This document shows, in pieces, positions 27,001 to 35,720 of a stretch of DNA of 56,641 nucleotides. The DNA comes from Pauljensenia sp902373545 (GTDB lineage Bacteria; Actinomycetota; Actinomycetes; Actinomycetales; Actinomycetaceae), in assembly GCF_041432775.1 (NCBI RefSeq), contig NZ_JAPWAG010000015.1, positions 1-56,641 of the forward strand. The letters run 5' to 3'. Numbering within the stretch: the first letter of the stretch is position 1; the number at the start of each line of letters is the position of its first letter. The notes below the pieces were generated by a model. That model saw only the letters and a list, made by a program, of their open reading frames with translations. It was not told the DNA's origin and searched no databases. The position numbers were made by a program, and so were the translations under genes.

Positions 27001-27877
27001 CGTCGGGCGCGATGCCGACGATTTCGCCCGCGTTGGCCGCGGTGATGCCGGCGACGTGCGTGCCGTGCGATCCGGCTTGTCCGGTCGGCGAGGCGTCCGG
27101 GTCGTTATCCGCGTAGTCGTAGGCGAAGGGGAACTTCTCCGACACGTAGGTGCCGGTCTTGCCGTCGCCCAGCTGGGGGGTCAGGGACGCCACCTTGTCC
27201 GCCGAGAGCGCGGGGGTTCCCCCGAGGGCGCCCGCGAACGCCGGATGCGTCATGTCCACGCCCGTGTCGATGACGGCGATGACCTTCCCGTCGCCCTTCT
27301 GGGTGATCTGGTCGGCGTGCATCATCAGCTGGGCGCTGAGGTTGGCGGGGTCCTGGGTTGAGGTACGGGCGGAGTTCGTCGCTCCCTCGCCAGCGACCTG
27401 GTCGTCGGCATCCTCGACGCGGGTCTCGCGATCACGGAAGGCGGCCTTGACGCCGCTCGCCGCGCGGATCGCGTCGAGAGAGCCGGCGGGGGCCTTGAGC
27501 GCGAAGCCCCGCAGGGCGTTGTCATACTCGCGTTCCACCTGGGCGGAGGTTCCGGGGAAGGCGCCGGCCACGGCCTCGTTGATGGAGGCGAGGGAGGCGG
27601 CGCGGTCTGCACCGTCATTGAGCTGGACGATGATGCTCACGACGGCGGCCGAGTCGGCCTCGTCGCTCGCCTGGGCCTGATCGGCCTGGCTGGTCTGCCC
27701 GCTCTTCGAGGTCAGCGCGGTGTCGATGTCGCCCACGGGCAGGGACGAGGCCGTGGCCTGCTCGGTGGGTTGCGGTGGCGTGGGAGTCGTCGGCGCTGCG
27801 AGCGACGCCGGGCCTGTGGCCGCAAGCGCGCAGGCACCGACGAGCGCGAGGAGCGCCGTTGGTTTCTTCGTTGTCAT
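24053..27877 (-). CDS. Subtilase A: secreted S8 protease with I9, PA and GW-repeat domains
   Basis: This 1274-residue lactocepin/C5a-peptidase-like protease has a signal peptide (1-28), an LPVGDIDTALTS linker (46-57), an I9 propeptide (about 80-155) and an S8 catalytic domain. The triad is Asp204 (AVIDTGVD), His271 (SHGTHVAG) and Ser598 (MSGTSMATP), with oxyanion Asn366. A PA domain (about 440-550) is inserted between Asn and Ser. Fn3-like modules follow, with the SIDTAAP and DLHDPADGLWFYRHVF modules, and then about eight C-terminal choline-binding-like GW repeats (GSWYYL...GxMxTGW) that should hold it on wall polymers; there is no LPXTG. The ATG at 27877 follows a GGAG; upstream in-frame codons are ignored. 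It is monocistronic, with a promoter 74 bp upstream. Confidence 0.92.
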   Translation of the reverse strand: MTTKKPTALLALVGACALAATGPASLAAPTTPTPPQPTEQATASSLPVGDIDTALTSKSGQTSQADQAQASDEADSAAVVSIIVQLNDGADRAASLASINEAVAGAFPGTSAQVEREYDNALRGFALKAPAGSLDAIRAASGVKAAFRDRETRVEDADDQVAGEGATNSARTSTQDPANLSAQLMMHADQITQKGDGKVIAVIDTGVDMTHPAFAGALGGTPALSADKVASLTPQLGDGKTGTYVSEKFPFAYDYADNDPDASPTGQAGSHGTHVAGITAANAGEIVGIAPDAQIIVAKVARSVEGDITDSGLLAALDDMVILHPDVVNLSLGQLGGMDNEADSVYATVFKSLQDVGVTVNAAAGNHYTAGYGNTSGKNLPFASDPDSSTQCEPATYSSVVSVASVDNSLAHSAFTVGDRDIPFQRAGGADGQKMPDLSDLTGGPFEYVDGGIGSAEDGAALKAKYPEGLAGKIVLVKRGSLTFQTKFDNIAGSKPAGFIVYNNVPGDSLVVMSLATNGVPAAFISQADGEAMLAAADHHLSVAPGKVVAPSSKYSMSSFSSWGVTPDLRLKPEVAAPGGNIYSSVPGGTYEFMSGTSMATPQMAGVSAVVLQRVQNDPLFASMSAREKVDVVQNLIMGTAAPIADPLQDTGDPYSPRKQGSGLTNVLAATTSSVYPTVKGAPESSRPKADLGDGTKGWHFDVTLHNLSGVEATYALNTQALSEIVEDGFFTGHSSDWRGKGVDIAYSGAAVSGTGEGATITVPASGEATVGVDVTPGAAFDSYVAQNAPNGTFLDGFVRLTSKTDGQPDLTVPYMGFYGDWGKAPIFDALASDGGAHTLASGIYNGTTGQLLGYNPLVKADARTGTPKADRYVLSRAEASGAPTVLEPRTGTLRSVHTLNTVYANAAGESVASYVTHQVWKSGVNPSTGKMTWVEDGHEPTTLDLRSDAYKNLPDGDYTLTLSAHNDGPSQAEQSISYNFSIDTAAPEVANLEYTEEGGNARLLVTVTDNKPLAGIDLHDPADGLWFYRHVFSDTDGVKGDDGRYRYEFEIPMSELSQAWTDQGGSGEVIAHPYLLAWDYGLNHSEPKTVDLPTGNEGVKLPCTDPAGGHWAKDAVGWWYVCANGTDYLTSGWFTINGSDYQFGPSGYMMTGFLKRVDGQWVYADSEGALVGGWVRDGGSWYYLDPATKTMATGWFFDRGSWYYLGDSGDMHTGWVQVGGSWYYLNSSGSMRTGWLNLDGAWYYLGPDGAMFTGTHTINGRVYTFDESGVWQR

Positions 27878-27950
27878 GTGCGTAACTCCAATGTGTCGAC
27901 AGTGGCCGTCCCTGGGGCGGAAGGGCTCCGCCGTGTCGGCCGCCACACCT

Positions 27951-27978
27951 AACATACCTCACGAACAACTTTTGACAA
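27951..27978 (-). promoter_or_regulatory. Promoter of subtilase A
   Basis: Reading the minus strand, TTGTCA (27978-27973) is separated by 16 bp from TATGTT (27956-27951). The extended -10 context TGAGGTATGTT is also found upstream of the I9 lipoprotein gene near 23915, which suggests that the two are expressed alike. Confidence 0.55.
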
Positions 27979-28030
27979 ACTTTGTTTCACATTGGGGAAC
28001 AATTGGAGAATATTTTACCGACAAACTGTG

Positions 28031-28074
28031 ACGAGGCCCGGGAACACTTACATAGCAAGGTTCCCGGGCCTCGT
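28031..28074 (-). terminator. Terminator of subtilase B
   Basis: ACGAGGCCCGGGAAC (28031-28045) and GTTCCCGGGCCTCGT (28060-28074) form a perfect 15-bp stem with a 14-nt loop. It ends in the ACGAGGCC core shared with the other hairpins of the window. Confidence 0.85.
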
Positions 28075-28106
28075 GGCGATGATCGTCAGGCGCTAGCGCC
28101 TCGCTC

Positions 28107-31100
28107 TCATCCGACCCACGCACCGTTCTCGTCAAAGACGTAGGTGCGTCCGTTGATCGTGTGCGTGCCCGTCAGCATCGCTCCCGAGTAGGACAGGTAG
28201 TACCAGGAGTCGCCCACCTTGACCCAGCCGGTGGCCATCGCCCCGGAGGCCTTCAGGTAGTACCAGGAACCATCCACCTGCACCCAGCCGACGGCCATCG
28301 CACCGCTGTCGGACAGGTAGTACCAGGAGCCGCGATCGAGCAGCCAGCCGGTGCGCATGACCTTGGTGTCGGGATCCATGTAGTACCAGGAGCCGCCGTC
28401 GCTGACCCAGCCGCCCACCAGAGCACCCTCGGAATCCGCGTAGACCCACTCGCCGGAGGGACGCTGGAGGAAACCGGTGGACATGTAGCCGTTGGGACCG
28501 AACAGGTAGTCGGAGCCGTTGATCGTGAACCAGCCGCCCTTGAGGTAGTCCGTGCCGCTCGCACAGGCGTACCACCAGCCAGTGGAGTCGTGGGCCCAGT
28601 GTCCGCCCGTGGGACTCACGCACGGAGCGATCGGACCCTCGTTGTCGGAAGGCAGGTCAATCGTGACGGCCTCGGAGTGGTTGAGGCCGTAGTCCCACGC
28701 GAGCAGGTAGGGGTGCGCAATGATGTCGCCCTCGCCGCCCTGATCGGTCCAACCGAGCTCAAACTCACCCAGACCGATACTTAGGCTCTCGCGGTACCTG
28801 CCTTCGCTGTACCACTGGTGGGCGTCATCCTCAGTAACACTGCGGTAGAACCACAGTCCGCTTCCGGGGTCGTGCAGGGTAAAGCCGGCGATGGGTGACT
28901 CGTCACTGATTTCCAGATCGAGAACGGGGCCAGCCATATCACCAAGGTCCACGCTTGCCCGCTCGATGACCGGAGGCGTCGTATCGACGCGGAAGTCGTA
29001 GGAGATAGACTGCTCGGTCGGCGAAGGACCGTCGTTGCTGGCGGCAATCGTCACCTTGTACGCGCCATCGGGCAGGTTCTTGAACTCGTCGGACGTCAGG
29101 TCCAGGCCCCTGGACGCATGGCCTTGCTCCACCGCAGTCATGACCCCATTCGAGTCCAGGGCGGACTTCCAGTTCTGGTGAGACGTGTACGAGGCGACGA
29201 CCTCGCCAGCCGCGTTCGTGTAGGTGGTGGTCATCGTGTGCACGGACCGCAGAGTGCCTGTACGCGGATCGATGGCCGTGGGAGCACCAGAGGCCGTCGA
29301 GCGTGAAATGACGTACTTGTCGGACTGGGGACGAACAGTACGCTCCGACACCTTGCGCAGGGGGTTGAACCCGAGCAGGTCTCCGTTCCTACCGTTGTAA
29401 ATGCCCGAGGCCAGGACGTGCCCATCGCCCTCAGAGGCAAGCTGGTCAAAGATCGCGGGCTTACCCCAGTCGCCGTAGAAGCCCAGGTAGGGCACGGTCA
29501 GATCAGACTGACCCTGCGTGCGCGACGTGAAACGCACGAAGCCCTCCAGGAAGGTACCCGACGGCGCATTGTCTGTCACGTACTGGGCGAACGCGGATCC
29601 GGGGGTGACGTCGATGCCGACGGTGGCCTCGCCCTTCGCGGGCACAGTGACGGTCGCGCCCTCGCCGGTGGCCGAGGCAGCGCCGGAGTAGGCAATCTCC
29701 ACGCCCTTGCCGCGCCAATCGGAGGAGCGCTCACTGAAGAAGCCGTCCGTCACGATGTCGGAAAGCGCCTGAGAGTTCATCTCATAGGTCGCCGAGGCGT
29801 CGGACAGGTTGTGCAGGACAACGTCGAAGTGCCAGCCCTTCGTGCCATCCCCCAGGTCGGCCTTGGGTCGGGACTGCTCGGGGGCACCCTTCACGGTCGG
29901 GTACACAGACGAGGTCGTAGCAGCCAGAACGTTCACCAGGCCGGATCCCTGCTTGCGCGGAGAGTAGTAGGCACCAGTGTCCTGGAGCGGATCGACGACG
30001 GGGGCGGCTGTGCCCATGATGAGGTTCTGGACGACGTCCACCTTCTCACGATCACTCATCGAGGCGAAGAGCGGATCGTTCTGAACGCGCTCAAGCACGA
30101 CGGCGCTCACGCCGACGATCTGGGGCGTCGCCATGGACGTGCCGGACATGAACCCGTATGCGCCGTCAGGCACCGAGGAATAGATGTTGCCGCCGGGGGC
30201 AGTCACCTCGGGCTTGAGCCGCAGATCAGGGGTGACGCCCCACGAACTGAAGCCGGACATCGAATGCTTGCTGCTGGGCGTGATCGTCATGCCCTCAACG
30301 AGGGTCAGGTGATGGTCGGCGGCAGCCAGCATGGCCTGACCATCGGCCTGCGACATGAAACCGGCGGGCACGCTCAGCGTCGACAGGCTCATGACCATGA
30401 GCGCGTCGCCGGGGACGTTGTTGTAGACGAGGACGCCAGCGGGCTTGAGGTCTGCAAGGTTCGACACCTTCGCGTCGAAGGTCAGCTTACCGCGCGACAC
30501 GAGCACGAACTTACCGGCCAGTCCGTCCGGGTACTTCTCCTTGAGAGCTTTCACATCTTCTTCGGAGGCGATTCCACCGTCAACGTACTCGTAGTCGCCA
30601 GCGGGCAGCTCGGCGATGTCAGCGATCTTGTCACCGTTCTCCGCGCGCGCACGCTGGTAGGCGATGTCTCGTCCAGCCGCCTTGAAACCGTTGGCCTGAA
30701 GCACGTTATCGAGGGAGGCAACGGCAACCACGGGGGCGTAGGAAGCGGGTTCATCCAGGGTCGAGGAGTCGGGGTCGGAGGCGTAGGCCAGGTTCTTACC
30801 CGAGTTGTTGCCGTAGCCTGCGGAGAATTCGTTACCGGCGGCCGCGTCGACTGCGACCCCCTTCTCCTGCAGCGTCTCGAAGATTCCCGCGTAGACGCTG
30901 TCGGCGGCGTTGTCCATGCCACCTGTCTGGCCGAGCGAAAGATTCACGACATCGGGGCGCAGGACCGCCATGTCATCCAGGGCGGATAGCAGCGCGGAGT
31001 CCGGGATACCGCCGCTGTCGCGTTCGACCTTCGCGACGATGATCTGCGCGTCGGGGGCCACGCCCATGATCTCACCGGCGTTACCCGCGGCGATACCGGC

Positions 31101-31919
31101 GACGTGCGTGCCGTGGGAACCTGCCGGGGACGCGTCGGCGTCATCGTCCGCGTAATCGTAGGCGAAGGGGAACTTCTCGGAGACGTAGGTGCCCGTCTTG
31201 CCCGCACCCAGCTGCGCGGCCAGGGAGGCCACCTTTCCCGCATCCAGGGCGGGAGTCCCGGACAGGGCACCGGCGAAAGCCGGGTGGGTCATGTCCACGC
31301 CCGTGTCGATGACGGCAATGACCTTGCCCGCGCCCTTCTGGGACACCTGGTCGGCGTGCATGATGAGCTGGGCGCTCAGGTTGTCGGGATTCTGGCCCGC
31401 CAGGCGCGCGGCCGCGAAACCACCCTCGGCGTCGGGCGTCACGTTATCGTCGACCTGAATCTCACGCTCGAGGAACGCGGCCTTCACGCCGGCCACGCCG
31501 CGGATCGCGTCAAGCGACCCAGCGGGGGCCTTCAGCGCGAATCCGCTGAAGGCGTTGGTGTACTCGCGGCTCACCTCGGCGGAGGCGCCCGGGTAGGCGG
31601 CTGCCACGGCCTCGTTCATGGCGGCGAGGGCGGCAGCGCGGTCGGTGCCGCTCGCCAGCTCGACAATGATGCCGACGACGCGCGCAGAGTCCTCAGCAGC
31701 GGAGGCCTGGGTCGGCGCAGCGGCCGGGGTCTGGCCGCTCTTCGAGGTCAGCGCGGTGTCGACGTCGCCGACCGGAATGATCGGTTCGGTCGCGGACGGC
31801 GCGGGCTGTGGGGTGGCGGGGGCGGGGGCGGGCGGCGACGCGATGGCCGCGGGCGCCACGAGCGCGAGCGCGCACGCCCCAGCGAGCGCAAGCAGCGCCA
31901 CTGGTTTCTTCGGTGTCAT
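28107..31919 (-). CDS. Subtilase B: secreted S8 protease with I9, PA and GW-repeat domains
   Basis: This 1270-residue paralogue of subtilase A has the same order: signal peptide (1-28), IIPVGDVDTALTS linker, I9 propeptide (about 82-157), catalytic Asp205, His269 and Ser595 with Asn363, a PA domain (about 440-545), Fn3-like modules and eight GW repeats. The Asp region (AVIDTGVDMTHPAFAGAL) and Ser region are nearly identical to A, while the DxVxDLEIS module near residue 1040 is the most diverged. A GGGAG precedes the ATG. It should cleave proteins or peptides at the cell surface; the substrate is unknown. It has its own terminator and so is probably monocistronic. Confidence 0.92.
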   Translation of the reverse strand: MTPKKPVALLALAGACALALVAPAAIASPPAPAPATPQPAPSATEPIIPVGDVDTALTSKSGQTPAAAPTQASAAEDSARVVGIIVELASGTDRAAALAAMNEAVAAAYPGASAEVSREYTNAFSGFALKAPAGSLDAIRGVAGVKAAFLEREIQVDDNVTPDAEGGFAAARLAGQNPDNLSAQLIMHADQVSQKGAGKVIAVIDTGVDMTHPAFAGALSGTPALDAGKVASLAAQLGAGKTGTYVSEKFPFAYDYADDDADASPAGSHGTHVAGIAAGNAGEIMGVAPDAQIIVAKVERDSGGIPDSALLSALDDMAVLRPDVVNLSLGQTGGMDNAADSVYAGIFETLQEKGVAVDAAAGNEFSAGYGNNSGKNLAYASDPDSSTLDEPASYAPVVAVASLDNVLQANGFKAAGRDIAYQRARAENGDKIADIAELPAGDYEYVDGGIASEEDVKALKEKYPDGLAGKFVLVSRGKLTFDAKVSNLADLKPAGVLVYNNVPGDALMVMSLSTLSVPAGFMSQADGQAMLAAADHHLTLVEGMTITPSSKHSMSGFSSWGVTPDLRLKPEVTAPGGNIYSSVPDGAYGFMSGTSMATPQIVGVSAVVLERVQNDPLFASMSDREKVDVVQNLIMGTAAPVVDPLQDTGAYYSPRKQGSGLVNVLAATTSSVYPTVKGAPEQSRPKADLGDGTKGWHFDVVLHNLSDASATYEMNSQALSDIVTDGFFSERSSDWRGKGVEIAYSGAASATGEGATVTVPAKGEATVGIDVTPGSAFAQYVTDNAPSGTFLEGFVRFTSRTQGQSDLTVPYLGFYGDWGKPAIFDQLASEGDGHVLASGIYNGRNGDLLGFNPLRKVSERTVRPQSDKYVISRSTASGAPTAIDPRTGTLRSVHTMTTTYTNAAGEVVASYTSHQNWKSALDSNGVMTAVEQGHASRGLDLTSDEFKNLPDGAYKVTIAASNDGPSPTEQSISYDFRVDTTPPVIERASVDLGDMAGPVLDLEISDESPIAGFTLHDPGSGLWFYRSVTEDDAHQWYSEGRYRESLSIGLGEFELGWTDQGGEGDIIAHPYLLAWDYGLNHSEAVTIDLPSDNEGPIAPCVSPTGGHWAHDSTGWWYACASGTDYLKGGWFTINGSDYLFGPNGYMSTGFLQRPSGEWVYADSEGALVGGWVSDGGSWYYMDPDTKVMRTGWLLDRGSWYYLSDSGAMAVGWVQVDGSWYYLKASGAMATGWVKVGDSWYYLSYSGAMLTGTHTINGRTYVFDENGAWVG

Positions 31920-32068
31920 AGTCGTAAAACTCCCATGTGTTGATGGAAAACCGATGGGGTGTCATGCAAAGTTCAACCCATCGGTCATTGTCTCGTAGGG
32001 TACACGACACAACAAGGGCCCTTCGTCAGCGTTCCACGTGCTGACAAGGAGCCCGTCCATAAACGAGG

Positions 32069-32112
32069 CCTGGGCCCGGAAACGCAGTCATCACAGCGTT
32101 TCCGGGCCCAGG
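32069..32112 (-). terminator. Terminator of subtilase C
   Basis: CCTGGGCCCGGAAACGC (32069-32085) and GCGTTTCCGGGCCCAGG (32096-32112) form a perfect 17-bp stem with a 10-nt loop. ACGAGG lies directly outside the left arm, again the motif core. Confidence 0.85.
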
Positions 32113-32137
32113 GGTGTGTCAGGAAGGAGCTAGCAGG

Positions 32138-35100
32138 TCACTTGACCCACACGCCAGAATCATCGAACGTGTAACTCTGTCCGTCGATCGATTGCGTACC
32201 GGTGTACATCGAGCCGTCGGAGCCCATGTAGTACCAGCGGTTTCCGACCTTGACCCAGCCGGTCTCCATGGCACCGGAGTTGTTCAGGTAGTACCAGCGG
32301 CCTCCACGGTTGAGCCAGCCGGTGTACATGTAGCCATCGGGGCCGAAGTAGTAGTAGCGGTTGCCGATGAGGTACCAGCCGCTACGCAGGTAGCCACTGC
32401 CGTCGTTGCACACGTACCACCAGCGCGCTCCGTCGCCAACCCAGCGGCCGGACTTGTAGGGGGTGCACACGCCCGTGCCGGGGTTGCCGCCGTTGCCGGT
32501 GCCGGGCTGATCGCCCGTGTTACCGCCGTCGCCGGGCTGATCGCCGGTGTTGCCACCGTTGCCGGGCTGATCGCCGGTGTTGCCACCGTTGTCGCCAGGC
32601 TGATCCGCGCCGCCGCCGTTACCGGCGGACTGTCCCACCGTGGTGGCCTTGGAGTGGTTGAGGCCGTAGTCCCACGCGAGGACGTAGGGCTTGTTATAGC
32701 CGCCGCCGCGAATCTCGCTCATGTTGACGGTTGCCTTGTAGCGGTAACGACCGTTGGAGTAGGTCTGGTCGGCATCGTTACGGATGACGTCGCGGTAGAT
32801 GTACTGGCCGCTGTTCGGATCGTTCACGGTGAAGCCTGCCAGCGGCGACTCGTCGCTGATCACGACCTCGAGGGTGGATCCACTCACCGTGGCGCTCTCG
32901 ACGACCGGAGCCTTGGTGTCAACGCGGAAGTTGTAGGTGATGGACTGCTTGGTCGGAGACGGGCCGTCGTTGGTGGCGGCGATCGTCAGCGTGTACTTGC
33001 CGTCGGGCAGGTTCGAGTACTTGTAGTCGTTGAGGTTGATCGAGCGCGACTCGTGGTTTTCCTCAACCCAGCTCATGCGCTGCTCGTCGGAGTCGTACAC
33101 CGACTTCCAGTTCTGCTTGGAGGTGAAGGAAACGATGCTCTTGCCGGCCTCGTTCGCGTAGGTCGTGGTGAGCGTGTGGACGCTTCGCAGCGTACCCGTG
33201 CGAGGAGCGATGGCCGTGGGCGCACCCGAGGCCGTGGAACGGGAGATCACGTAGCGCTCGGCGTTGGGACGACCCTGACGGTCGCGGCCCTTGACGAGGG
33301 GGTTGTAGCCGAGGAGGTTGCCGTTCGAACCGTTGTAGATGCCCGAGGACGCGGCGTGGCCGTCACCCTCGGAGACGAGCTGGTCGAAGATCGACGGCGT
33401 GCCCCAGGAGCCGTAGAAGCCCAGGTAGGGGACGGTCATGTCAGCCTGGCCATTCGTGCGCGAGGTGAAGCGCACGAAGCCGTCCAGGAAGGTGCCCGAG
33501 GGCGCGTTCTCGGAGACGTACTGAGCGAACTGGCTGCCGGGCGTGATGTCGATGCCAACGGTGGCCTCGCCCTTGGCGGGGACGGTCACGCTGTTCTTGG
33601 AGAAGGTGACGTTGACACCCTTGCCGTTCCAGTCGCTGGACGTGCCGGTGAAGAGGCCACCCGAGATGTTCTCGGACAGGGCCTGAGCGGACATGTCGTA
33701 GGTCGCCGCCGTGCCGGACACGTTGTGCAGGGTGACGTCGAAGTGCCAGCCGTTGGTGCCGTCGCCGAGGTCCGCCTTGGGGCGGGAGGCGTCGGTCGCG
33801 CCGTTGACGGTCGGGTACACGCCCGTCGTCGTGGCAGCCTGAACGTTGACGAGGCCTGCGCCCTGCTTACGCGGGGAGTAGTAGGCGCCGTTGCTGCCGT
33901 TCGGGTCGGTGACGGGGACTGCGGTACCCATGGTGAGGTTCTGCACCACGTCGACCTTCTGGCGTGCGGTCATCGAGGAGAAGAGCGGGTCGTTCTGGAC
34001 GCGCTCGAGGACAACGGCGCTGACGCCGGTGATCTGCGGGGTCGCCATGGACGTGCCGGACATGTACTGGTAGCCACCGCCGGGCACGGCGGAGTAGATG
34101 TTGCCGCCGGGGGCGGTCACCTCGGGCTTGAGGCGCATGTCGGGAGACACGCCCCACGAGCTGAAGTCGGACATCTTGTAGGCGCCACGACCGCCGCGCG
34201 CGTTTTCGATGGAGGCAACCGACACGACGGGCGCGAAGGTGGAGGGCTCACCCAGGGTCGAGGAGTCCGGGTCGGAGGCGTAGGGCAGGTTCTTGCCCGA
34301 CTTGTTGCCGTAGGCAGCCGAGTACTCGTTACCGGCGGCCACATCGACGATGATGCCGTTGTTCTGCAGCTTCTCGTACACGCCTGCGAACAGGGTGTCG
34401 GCCGCGCTATCCATGCCGGCCGTGCGGCCGAGGGACAGGTTCACGACGTCGGGCTTGATGATCGCCATGTCATCGAGAGCGGCGAGCAGGGCGGAGTCGG
34501 GGATACCACCGCCGCGGCTGCGCGCGACCTTGCCGACGATGATCTGAGCATCGGGGGCAATACCCGTGATCTGACCGCCGTTACCAGCGGTAATGCCGGC
34601 CACGTGCGTGCCATGAGAACCAGCCGGGGAGGCGTCGTTGTCATCGTCCGCATAGTCGTAGGCGAAGGGGAACTTCTCGGACACGTAGGTGCCGCTCTTG
34701 CCCACCTGGCGCGCCAGGGCAGCGCCCTTGGAGCTATCGATGGCGGGGGTTCCGGACAGGTTGCCACGGAACGCGGAGTGGTACATGTCCACGCCCGTAT
34801 CGATGATGGCGACGACCTTGCCAGAGCCGGTCTGGGAGATGTTGGTGGCCTTCATCATGGCCTGGGCGGACGTGACGTCACCGTGCTGCGCGGCGCGCAT
34901 AGCAGCCATGGGGCTGCTCTCGGCGTCGGCGGCACTGTCGGACTCGGCGGCGCCGGTGCCCTCCGCGTCGGTGGGCGTGTCATCGCCTTCGTCGCTCACG
35001 CGCGTCTCGTGGTCGAGGAACGCGCTCTGCACGCCGCTCACACCACGGATCGCGTCCATCGAGCCGATGGGGGCGCTCAGCGCGAAGCCTGTAAAGGTGT

Positions 35101-35506
35101 TGACGTACTCGTGGGTCACCTCGGTGGAGGCGTCCGGGAAGGCCGCAGCCACGGCCTCGTTGATGGAGGCGAGTGCGGCGGTCGTGTCGGTGCCGTCCTC
35201 CAGCTGGACGATCATGTCCACGACGGTCGAGGAGTCGTCCTCGACCGTGGCAGGGGCATCCTCGTCGAAGAGGGACTCGCCGTCAGGCGAGGTCAGCGCG
35301 TTGTCGACATCACCCACAGGAAGCTCGGGAGCGGGCTCGCTCGCCGCAGCCGCATCGGCGGCTGACTGTTCAGACTGGGCGGCGTCGGCATCAGAGCCGG
35401 CCTGGTGGATGAACGACCCCGGCATTGCAAGGGACGTGGGCAGCGCGATGGCAACCGCGCATGCGCCGGCGATAGCGAGCAGCTTCGCCGGTTTCTTCGG
35501 TGTCAT
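32138..35506 (-). CDS. Subtilase C: shortened S8 protease lacking the PA domain
   Basis: This 1122-residue paralogue has a signal peptide (1-29), an ELPVGDVDNALTS linker, an I9 propeptide (about 95-170), Asp236, His298 and Asn393. Ser486 lies only 93 residues after Asn393, against 232 in A, B and D: the whole PA insert is missing and ASIENARGGRGAYKMSDFSSW joins the two sides directly. The GW-repeat tail is also different: it is preceded by a Gly/Asn/Asp/Pro repeat (GNTGDQPG units, about residues 965-1010) and has fewer repeats. All catalytic residues are intact, so it should be active but with altered substrate access. A GGAG precedes the ATG at 35506; the in-frame extension upstream is not used. 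Confidence 0.92.
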   Translation of the reverse strand: MTPKKPAKLLAIAGACAVAIALPTSLAMPGSFIHQAGSDADAAQSEQSAADAAAASEPAPELPVGDVDNALTSPDGESLFDEDAPATVEDDSSTVVDMIVQLEDGTDTTAALASINEAVAAAFPDASTEVTHEYVNTFTGFALSAPIGSMDAIRGVSGVQSAFLDHETRVSDEGDDTPTDAEGTGAAESDSAADAESSPMAAMRAAQHGDVTSAQAMMKATNISQTGSGKVVAIIDTGVDMYHSAFRGNLSGTPAIDSSKGAALARQVGKSGTYVSEKFPFAYDYADDDNDASPAGSHGTHVAGITAGNGGQITGIAPDAQIIVGKVARSRGGGIPDSALLAALDDMAIIKPDVVNLSLGRTAGMDSAADTLFAGVYEKLQNNGIIVDVAAGNEYSAAYGNKSGKNLPYASDPDSSTLGEPSTFAPVVSVASIENARGGRGAYKMSDFSSWGVSPDMRLKPEVTAPGGNIYSAVPGGGYQYMSGTSMATPQITGVSAVVLERVQNDPLFSSMTARQKVDVVQNLTMGTAVPVTDPNGSNGAYYSPRKQGAGLVNVQAATTTGVYPTVNGATDASRPKADLGDGTNGWHFDVTLHNVSGTAATYDMSAQALSENISGGLFTGTSSDWNGKGVNVTFSKNSVTVPAKGEATVGIDITPGSQFAQYVSENAPSGTFLDGFVRFTSRTNGQADMTVPYLGFYGSWGTPSIFDQLVSEGDGHAASSGIYNGSNGNLLGYNPLVKGRDRQGRPNAERYVISRSTASGAPTAIAPRTGTLRSVHTLTTTYANEAGKSIVSFTSKQNWKSVYDSDEQRMSWVEENHESRSINLNDYKYSNLPDGKYTLTIAATNDGPSPTKQSITYNFRVDTKAPVVESATVSGSTLEVVISDESPLAGFTVNDPNSGQYIYRDVIRNDADQTYSNGRYRYKATVNMSEIRGGGYNKPYVLAWDYGLNHSKATTVGQSAGNGGGADQPGDNGGNTGDQPGNGGNTGDQPGDGGNTGDQPGTGNGGNPGTGVCTPYKSGRWVGDGARWWYVCNDGSGYLRSGWYLIGNRYYYFGPDGYMYTGWLNRGGRWYYLNNSGAMETGWVKVGNRWYYMGSDGSMYTGTQSIDGQSYTFDDSGVWVK

Positions 35507-35651
35507 ATGTCTAACTCCAATGATGGTGTCGGTGACCCGGACGGGCCGGAACAAACTTTGACCTAGTGGTCACTGGAGATCAGAGTACAACACTTATCGC
35601 GGAATCTAAAAGCCCTTTTTTAACATTTCCCAAACTTTTTCAACAACGAAT

Positions 35652-35694
35652 CCTGGGTTTGACGACACCCGTACGAAGCGCCGCCAAACCCAGG
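35652..35694 (-). terminator. Terminator of subtilase D
   Basis: CCTGGGTTTG (35652-35661) and CAAACCCAGG (35685-35694) form a 10-bp stem with a 23-nt loop that has further partial pairing. The run of As on the plus strand upstream (35610-35650) gives U-rich RNA after the hairpin, which fits intrinsic termination. Confidence 0.75.
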
Positions 35695-35720
35695 TATTGC
35701 AGGGATATCTTCCCCTCCGC

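Noticed and set aside
24545..27361. Open reading frame of 938 codons on the plus strand, opposite subtilase A; similar long ones at 32114-35365 and 36741-39533
   Set aside because: They lie fully antisense to clear protease genes and encode low-complexity Val/Gly/Arg/His-rich sequence. High-GC codon use removes stop codons from the antisense frame.
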